DNA of 10,251 nt from Rickettsiales bacterium. Its GTDB lineage: Bacteria > Pseudomonadota > Alphaproteobacteria > Rickettsiales > Anaplasmataceae. The notes beneath the pieces were generated by a model. The model was not told the origin of the DNA and did not search any database. It worked only from the letters and a program-made list of their open reading frames with translations. The DNA is taken from assembly GCA_031266615.1 (NCBI GenBank), contig JAISAR010000022.1, positions 1 to 10,251 of the forward strand, given 5' to 3'. Shown piece after piece: positions 5,814 to 10,251 of the stretch. The translations under genes and the position numbers were made by a program. Position 1 is the first letter of the stretch. Every line of letters begins with the position of its first letter.

Positions 5814-6965
5814 ATGACAGATAAACCTTCAAGTCCCTTTTCTTTAGGTAGTGATTACGTATATGCTGACTATAATGCAACTTCCCCAATTATCGACAGT
5901 GTAAAGAAGAGTATACTTGAGGTCTTATCAAAACAAATTCTGAATCCTTCATCATTACACAGAAAGGGACAAGAGGCGAGAAAGATTCTCCAGGATGCAA
6001 GAGATAATGTTCGTGGGATTATTGGCGCTTTAGATGATAAAGAGGTAGTTTTTACGTCTGGTGCAACTGAAGCAAATAATCTTGTTATGAGAGGAATAGT
6101 GGGCTATCGACATGTAATTTCAGCTATAGAGCATCCTTCAATTCTCAATTCTACGTGTAATCCACATATAATACCCGTTAATCAAGAAGGTGTTGTTGAT
6201 CTTTTAGAGCTAGAAAAGATTCTTAGTAAACTTGAGGGAGATAGAGTAATAGTTTCAGTTATGATGGCTAATAACGAAACTGGGGTTATTCAGCCTGTTA
6301 AAGAAGTAGCTGAAATAGCACATAAATTTGGAGCAATCTGTCACACCGATGCTGCTCAAAGCGTTGGAAAAACTGAAGTTAATATGGAGGATTTAGGGGT
6401 GGATTTACTCACTTTGTCCGCTCATAAATTTGGCGGTATAGCGGGTAGTGGAGTTTTAATATACGACAAAAAGCTTGTAATAGAACCTATCATAATAGGT
6501 GGTGGGCAAGAGAAAGGATTACGAGGTGGTACGGAGAATATTGTTGCAATTGCAGGTCTTTCTGCTGCATTACAAGATATTCCAGATCTTCTATCAAAAA
6601 TGGGTGAAATAAAGAAGCTACGCGATCAATTGGAGTGTGAGTTATCAAATCTTGCCAGTGGCATCAAAATCTTCGGTGAAAACTCCAAAAGATTACCAAA
6701 TACAAGTTTCATTTATATGCCGAAAATAAGGAGTGACGTGCAGCTCATGCATTTTGACTTAAATAACGTTGCAGTTAGCAATGGCTCTGCATGCTCTTCT
6801 GGAAAAGTTGAACCTTCCCATGTTTTGCTTGCAATGGGGGCAACAAAAGAGCAAGCAGAGTGTTCGATTAGAATCAGTATAGGTCTAAAAACTAAACCAC
6901 GAGACGTAGAAAAAATAGTGGATTGTTGGTATAATATCTATAAGATGTATGGTCCCAGAGTGTGA
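5814..6965 (+). CDS. NifS/IscS-like cysteine desulfurase
   Basis: Cysteine desulfurases take sulfur from L-cysteine with PLP and pass it on as a persulfide for Fe-S clusters or tRNA thiolation. The 383-residue protein has the class V aminotransferase fold markers: TSGATEANNL (81-90), His107 in AIEHPS, MMANNETGVIQP (150-161), HTDAAQS with Asp179 and Gln182, the PLP lysine Lys205 in LSAHKFGG, RGGTEN (237-242), and the catalytic Cys327 in SNGSACSSGKVEPSHVLLAMG. The sequence differs from classical IscS at the Cys loop (GKVEPSH), so it may be the second, Spl1/NifS-like desulfurase found in Rickettsiales rather than the iscSUA-operon enzyme. No IscU or IscR lies beside it. An ATG at 5814 with only a weak AAAGAG upstream is the only start that fits the fold. 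Confidence 0.92.
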   Translation: MTDKPSSPFSLGSDYVYADYNATSPIIDSVKKSILEVLSKQILNPSSLHRKGQEARKILQDARDNVRGIIGALDDKEVVFTSGATEANNLVMRGIVGYRHVISAIEHPSILNSTCNPHIIPVNQEGVVDLLELEKILSKLEGDRVIVSVMMANNETGVIQPVKEVAEIAHKFGAICHTDAAQSVGKTEVNMEDLGVDLLTLSAHKFGGIAGSGVLIYDKKLVIEPIIIGGGQEKGLRGGTENIVAIAGLSAALQDIPDLLSKMGEIKKLRDQLECELSNLASGIKIFGENSKRLPNTSFIYMPKIRSDVQLMHFDLNNVAVSNGSACSSGKVEPSHVLLAMGATKEQAECSIRISIGLKTKPRDVEKIVDCWYNIYKMYGPRV

Positions 6966-7209
6966 TGCGCAAGGGCCTTGGAATCCAGATCAAATTGCTG
7001 AGTATCGTTTAAATTTTTCAGTTTTATTTGGTGTAATGAGGCAGAAACTCTATCAAGTACTTATTGGAAATTGTTCACCAAAAAGCTTTTAAGCCTTTTT
7101 TGATAGAGCAAGTATGCGTGCTAAAGTTAAAATTCAACCAGGGCGATTGTATAGCCGCAATAAGGTAGATAAGCCCAAATGCCATCATGTCTTTAGGAGA
7201 GTTTGCTAA
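6949..7209 (+). pseudogene. Broken coding remnant, family not recognised
   Basis: An open frame starts at an ATG inside the end of the desulfurase gene (6949) and runs to a TAA at 7207-7209, with one internal TAA at 7090-7092. That is one stop in 86 codons of AT-rich sequence. The first part reads like real protein (GPWNPDQIAEYRLNF, then VMRQKLYQVLIGN). After the stop it continues as FFDRASMRAKVKIQPGRLYS and a basic, Cys/His-containing end. I cannot name the family. From 7078 to 7218 the opposite strand is also open in a codon-aligned frame (with MMAFGLIYLIAAIQSPW), so the true coding strand of the second half is uncertain. Confidence 0.35.
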
Positions 7210-7447
7210 TGGAGGCTCTTAAGTTGACGCCATTGTCTGAACGGATACTGAAAATAGCATTTTAATGCATTTTTAAAGCTATCTGTAATTTTAGGTATTT
7301 CTCCATCACCCATACCTAAAGAGCCTCTGTAATACCCGTTAAAATGCCAATGAGTATAGTTGCAGATAAGTTTTCCGCATTCTGTGAAAAAAAACTAAAC
7401 TTGTTTAAGTGCGTGTGATAGTTGAGACACCAAGATACCATGGCCAT
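7193..7447 (-). pseudogene. Second decayed coding trace on the minus strand
   Basis: A minus-strand ATG at 7447-7445 opens a 43-codon frame ending at TAG 7318-7316. It contains a hydrophobic run (NAENLSATILIGILTGITEA). The same frame continues to 7193 with one further stop. A shift to the neighbouring frame is open from 7394 to 7209 and contains GSLGMGDGEIPKITDSFKNA. Together with the open stretch 7218-7078 this gives about 370 bases readable without stops if two frameshifts are allowed. The plus strand in the same stretch also shows short open pieces, so coding direction is not settled. No family was recognised. From 7448 to 7512 I see nothing further. Confidence 0.25.
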
Positions 7448-7512
7448 TCAAAAAAGTAGCCTAGTTATTGGGGTTTCAAAGGTTTATTTCTTACCTAAAT
7501 GTTAAAAAACTA

Positions 7513-7541
7513 TTGACTTTTTTACTGAGATATGTAATACT
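7513..7541 (+). promoter_or_regulatory. Promoter for the membrane repeat (ankyrin-like) gene
   Basis: TTGACT (7513-7518) and AATACT (7536-7541) are 17 bases apart. A TG one base before the -10 box (7533-7534) makes it an extended -10. The box ends 27 bases upstream of the ATG at 7569. The ribosome binding site there is weak (GAGA at 7560-7563). Confidence 0.4.
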
Positions 7542-7568
7542 TAGAATAAGTATCTATCGAGAAATTAT

Positions 7569-8750
7569 ATGTATAACTTAACAGATAAACAACAGAAATT
7601 GTATAACAAGTTAAAGGAAGCAATAGAAAAAAAAGAGCAGGATAAAGTTGCTAGTCTTCTAAGAGAAGCTGAAGGTAATTTACTGGCAATTCTTACCCAT
7701 GCGAATATAACTTATAGCGAAGGCAATGAAAAACATATTTTAACACCTTTTGGCTGCGCTATAAATCAAAATAATAAGAAAATCATTGATGATATTTTAG
7801 GTGCAATTAAAGATAAAAATGAGATATTAAAAGATGTTCTTAATGCTTCGAATATAACTGTAGAGTTATATAATGGGAAACATACTTTCACACCTCTTGG
7901 CTTCGCTATATATACGTTTAATAGGCAGAAAAGCATTGAAGCTATTTTAGGTGCAATTGAAGATAAAGGGGTATTAAAAGATGTTCTTACTACTTCGAAT
8001 ATAACTGTAGAGTTATATAATGGGAAACATACTTTCACACCTCTTGGCTTCGCTATATATTATAAGGAATTGGAAAACATTGGAGCTATTTTAGGTGCAA
8101 TTGAAGATAAAGAGGAGGTATTAAAAGATGTTCTTACTACTCCGAATATAACTGTAGAGCCCACAAATGGTGAAAAACTTACTTTCACACCTTTTGAATA
8201 CGCTATATGTTTTAGGAAATTGGAAAGCATTAAAGCTACTTTAGGCGCAGCTAATGATAAAGGTATATTAAAAGGAGTTTTCACTATTATAAAAGAAGAT
8301 GAGCGTAACGGAATTAAATCTATTTTAGAAGAAGCCAAGAATGAAACTGAAGATCACACAGAAAAGGCTAAAATTGATGGTTGGCTAGAAACACTTAACC
8401 AAGTTGAAAATGGCGTACATAGAAATGTAGAAGAGAAAGAAAGACCGCTTAGCGAAAGTGCGACGCAGCCTTCAGAAAACACAGCAAAGACTGAGCAAGT
8501 AACTAATAAACCAATAATAGTTGGTAGTGTTTGTGGTGCTATAGCTGCATTAGCGGTTATTGGTGGATGTTTTGCTGTCGGTATTCAATTGCCAATATTG
8601 ACTATAGCTGGCATAGCCGTAGCTGCTGCTTTGGCAGTTGGACTTATTGCTGGTGGTATTACATATGCAGTATCAAAACCTAACAGTAAAGTGGAAGAAA
8701 CTTACACGGAAAAAACAGATAAGAGAGAAGATTTATTCCCTGCCTTGTGA
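7569..8750 (+). CDS. Ankyrin-like repeat protein with C-terminal membrane hairpin
   Basis: This 393-residue protein has three parts. Residues 1-27 are a charged helix. Residues 28 to about 255 carry four to five repeats of 48-50 residues built on the pattern ILGAIEDKEEVLKDVL, then a TSNITVELYNGKHTFTPLGFAIY block. The TPLGFAI plus helix pair resembles a lengthened ankyrin repeat. Residues about 255-315 are a hydrophilic linker rich in Glu, Lys and Ser. Two hydrophobic segments (about 317-337 and 342-367) form a Gly/Ala-rich hairpin, followed by a short charged tail. No signal peptide is visible. Such C-terminal hairpins suggest insertion into a membrane, bacterial or host; secretion as an effector is inference. 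It lies next to a second ankyrin gene but has its own promoter. Divergence is low among the middle repeats, which implies recent duplication. Confidence 0.85.
   Translation: MYNLTDKQQKLYNKLKEAIEKKEQDKVASLLREAEGNLLAILTHANITYSEGNEKHILTPFGCAINQNNKKIIDDILGAIKDKNEILKDVLNASNITVELYNGKHTFTPLGFAIYTFNRQKSIEAILGAIEDKGVLKDVLTTSNITVELYNGKHTFTPLGFAIYYKELENIGAILGAIEDKEEVLKDVLTTPNITVEPTNGEKLTFTPFEYAICFRKLESIKATLGAANDKGILKGVFTIIKEDERNGIKSILEEAKNETEDHTEKAKIDGWLETLNQVENGVHRNVEEKERPLSESATQPSENTAKTEQVTNKPIIVGSVCGAIAALAVIGGCFAVGIQLPILTIAGIAVAAALAVGLIAGGITYAVSKPNSKVEETYTEKTDKREDLFPAL
7650..8333 (+). repeat. Tandem 144-150 bp coding repeats
   Basis: The phrase GATATTTTAGGTGCAATT or close variants starts at 7791, 7941, 8085 and 8235, giving periods of 150, 144 and 150 bases. 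A more diverged copy precedes the first, from about 7650. The stretch 7846-7913 is identical over 68 bases to 7993-8060. Outer copies have drifted much more than the two middle ones. All length changes are multiples of three, so the reading frame is kept. Confidence 0.85.
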
Positions 8751-8760
8751 CCGTTTTCAA

Positions 8761-8790
8761 GGTATCAAGACACCTTGGTATCTTGATACC
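8761..8790. repeat. Perfect 10-bp inverted repeat after the membrane repeat gene
   Basis: GGTATCAAGA (8761-8770) pairs with TCTTGATACC (8781-8790) around ten bases. It lies 11 bases after the stop. There is no T run on either side, so it is not a normal intrinsic terminator. The inner word TGGTATCTTG (8776-8785) is the exact reverse complement of CAAGATACCA at 7431-7440, upstream of the same gene. Confidence 0.6.
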
Positions 8791-8824
8791 ACAAATAGTT
8801 TTCTCTATATGACAGCAATCTGTG

Positions 8825-8853
8825 TTGACGAGATAAATAAAAAGTAATATACA
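8825..8853 (+). promoter_or_regulatory. Promoter for the soluble ankyrin gene
   Basis: TTGACG (8825-8830) and TATACA (8848-8853) are exactly 17 bases apart, and the -10 box ends 24 bases before the ATG at 8878. This implies a very short leader and independent expression from the upstream repeat gene. Confidence 0.55.
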
Positions 8854-8877
8854 GACTTAAAATAGCTGAGTTGTAGT

Positions 8878-9864
8878 ATGCTTTCCAACAAAGAACTAAG
8901 GGAATTAAATGAGGATTTGCTATATGCTGCTTCAATATATAGCCTAGATAGAGTCAAAGAGTTGGTGGCAAAAGGAGCTGAGTGTAAAGCTAATTACTGT
9001 GGAGATACACCATTGCATTATGCTGCTGAGTCAAGAGATTTGGAAAAAGTTAGGTATTTTGTAAAAGAAAAAGGATGCGACATAGCAGCTATGAATACGA
9101 CTGGCAAAACACCTTTACACAAAGCTGCAAGATACGGTCCATTGGAAATAGTAAGATATCTTATAGAAAAAGGTGCAGATTTTTCAACTAGTTGCGATGA
9201 TACTCCCCTTCATCAAGCTGTAGAAGGAGGGAATCTAGATATAGTAAAATACTTAATGGAAAAAGGGTTTGACTTGAAAGCAACTGAAAATGGAGGCTTA
9301 ACACCGGTGCATAGTGCAGCCTTTTGCGATCAGTTGGAAATACTAAAATACTTAGTGGAAAAAGGTGCTAACATCCACATCACCAATAAAGGAGGTTATT
9401 CTGCTCTGCATAGTGCTGCAGGTCAGGGACATCTTGGAATAGTGCAATATTTAGTAGAAAACGGTGTCAATCTCAGCGCTAGTATGTGGAGAGGAGAAAC
9501 ACCACTATACTACGCCGCTGAAAAAGGGAAACTCGGCGTAGTGAAGTACCTGATAGAGAAAGGTGCTGACTCCAATGCCGCCGATGACCGTGGCTGTACC
9601 TGTTTACATGTAGCTGCTATGTATGGCAGGTTAGAAGTAGTAAAGTGCTTAGCAGAGGAAGGGGCAAATATAAACGCCCGTGACAGGGAAGGTAAAACTC
9701 CTACACACCTAGCTGCTAGGGAGGGACACCTGGATATAGTACAGTACTTTGCAGAAAAGGGAGCTGATTTAAAAGCAACGAGTAATAACGGTAAGACACC
9801 TTTAGATCTAGCAACCTTTAGAGGTTGCTGTAATGTAGTGAGGTATCTCAAACACATTCAGTAG
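8878..9864 (+). CDS. Ankyrin-repeat protein
   Basis: Ankyrin repeats are 33-residue helix-turn-helix units that bind other proteins. This 328-residue protein consists almost entirely of them: an N-terminal cap (about 12-43), eight full repeats beginning TPLHYAA (44), TPLHKAA (78), TPLHQAV (109), TPVHSAA (142), SALHSAA (175), TPLYYAA (208), TCLHVAA (241) and TPTHLAA (274), and a half repeat acting as C-cap (TPLDLAT, 307). The repeat at 78 is two residues short. There is no signal peptide, membrane segment or added catalytic domain. The repeats differ clearly from one another, unlike those of the neighbouring gene. In Wolbachia-type symbionts such proteins are often proposed as secreted effectors; the target cannot be read from the sequence. 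The ribosome binding site is weak. Confidence 0.93.
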   Translation: MLSNKELRELNEDLLYAASIYSLDRVKELVAKGAECKANYCGDTPLHYAAESRDLEKVRYFVKEKGCDIAAMNTTGKTPLHKAARYGPLEIVRYLIEKGADFSTSCDDTPLHQAVEGGNLDIVKYLMEKGFDLKATENGGLTPVHSAAFCDQLEILKYLVEKGANIHITNKGGYSALHSAAGQGHLGIVQYLVENGVNLSASMWRGETPLYYAAEKGKLGVVKYLIEKGADSNAADDRGCTCLHVAAMYGRLEVVKCLAEEGANINARDREGKTPTHLAAREGHLDIVQYFAEKGADLKATSNNGKTPLDLATFRGCCNVVRYLKHIQ

Positions 9865-9926
9865 AAAGTGTTACCAACACACAAAAAATCTCGAGAAAAA
9901 ATATAAAATTACCCCTTACACACTAA

Positions 9927-10181
9927 CTAATTGTATCCATTTAGGGGAGCGGTTTAAGAAACGATAGATAAGAGGCTGTGGAAAGGATTCAGATCCTTTT
10001 GCTTTCATGTTAAGTATAACGAAATTATCCGCTCAAGGAATGCGTTTCCTCGTTCCGATTGTGTAAAATATGAGTTTTTGCGGTAAACAACATAATGCCG
10101 TATCTGCCGCTCGGCATGGTTATACCAAATCTCCAATGGTAATAGGACAAATTGAAAAGCTCCCCTACGATTAGAGATTTA
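9927..10181 (-). mobile_element. IS66-like transposase C-terminal remnant
   Basis: On the minus strand one frame from 10181 reads PLEIWYNHAERQIRHYVVYR, then RKNSYFTQSERG and FLERIISLYLT. This matches the C-terminal pattern of IS66-family transposases (TnpC): NN-AER-IR, then RK-S and a SL--T helix. The frame is broken by TGA at 10007-10005, continues as KQKDLNPFHSLLSIVS, meets TAA at 9956-9954, and has a last short piece to TAG at 9929-9927. The N-terminal transposase domain, the accessory IS66 genes and clear terminal repeats are absent, and upstream of 10181 the frame is full of stops. It is therefore a dead fragment. The stretch 10182-10251 shows nothing I can assign. Confidence 0.7.
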
Positions 10182-10251
10182 GCGAATCTATTATGTATCT
10201 TGTTCGACTCCCCGATAACGAAAGTTGGTATAACCTTTATGCTTAAGAAAT

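Noticed and set aside
8761..8790. Hairpin as an intrinsic terminator of the membrane repeat gene
   Set aside because: No T run follows the stem on either strand, so it is listed as an inverted repeat only.
10201..10220. GTTCGACTCC resembling a tRNA T-loop
   Set aside because: The five bases on each side do not pair, and no acceptor, D or anticodon arm can be drawn around it.
10118..10235. Possible MITE with 11-bp terminal inverted repeats (GGTTATACCAA)
   Set aside because: One arm is explained by the IS66-like reading frame (the codons for WYN), and no target-site duplication is visible.

Overview
The window most resembles a Wolbachia-type genome (Rickettsiales, Anaplasmataceae). The evidence is its strong AT bias, single-copy housekeeping genes separated by decayed coding remnants, an in-frame palindromic element inside ribD, an IS66-type transposase remnant, and two neighbouring genes for repeat-rich, ankyrin-type proteins. 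The genus is inferred from this pattern; no marker gene here proves it.

Layout. Positions 1-400 hold a decayed minus-strand reading frame and then a good promoter. Positions 418-1059 encode a small two-helix membrane protein whose tail is four 22-residue repeats; a clear hairpin terminator follows. Positions 1119-3496 are a minus-strand pair, dgt then ribD, overlapping by one base (TAATG). ribD carries an insertion of about 31 codons containing two hairpins. Divergent from dgt are an A-type iron-sulfur carrier (erpA-like) with an acidic Asp-rich insertion, and a lolD-type ABC ATPase. Positions 4729-5653 are a second minus-strand pair: an alpha/beta hydrolase with a GTG start and a 57-residue lipoprotein that is easily missed because of its size. 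A NifS/IscS-like cysteine desulfurase follows at 5814-6965.

Positions 6966-7568 are a graveyard of broken coding frames. After it come two accessory genes. One (7569-8750) has 48-50-residue ankyrin-like repeats, some nearly identical in DNA, and a C-terminal membrane hairpin. The other (8878-9864) is a classic soluble ankyrin-repeat protein. The last 387 bases contain the broken C-terminal end of an IS66-like transposase on the minus strand.

How the genes work together. The left two thirds is mostly core metabolism and envelope upkeep: riboflavin synthesis (ribD), dNTP hydrolysis (dgt), iron-sulfur and sulfur metabolism (the A-type carrier and the desulfurase) and lipoprotein export (lolD). 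The right third is accessory and host-interaction-like. The most interesting items are the palindromic insertion in RibD, the acidic loop in the Fe-S carrier, the small lipoprotein (a possible VirB7-type T4SS component), and the two proteins with recently amplified repeats.
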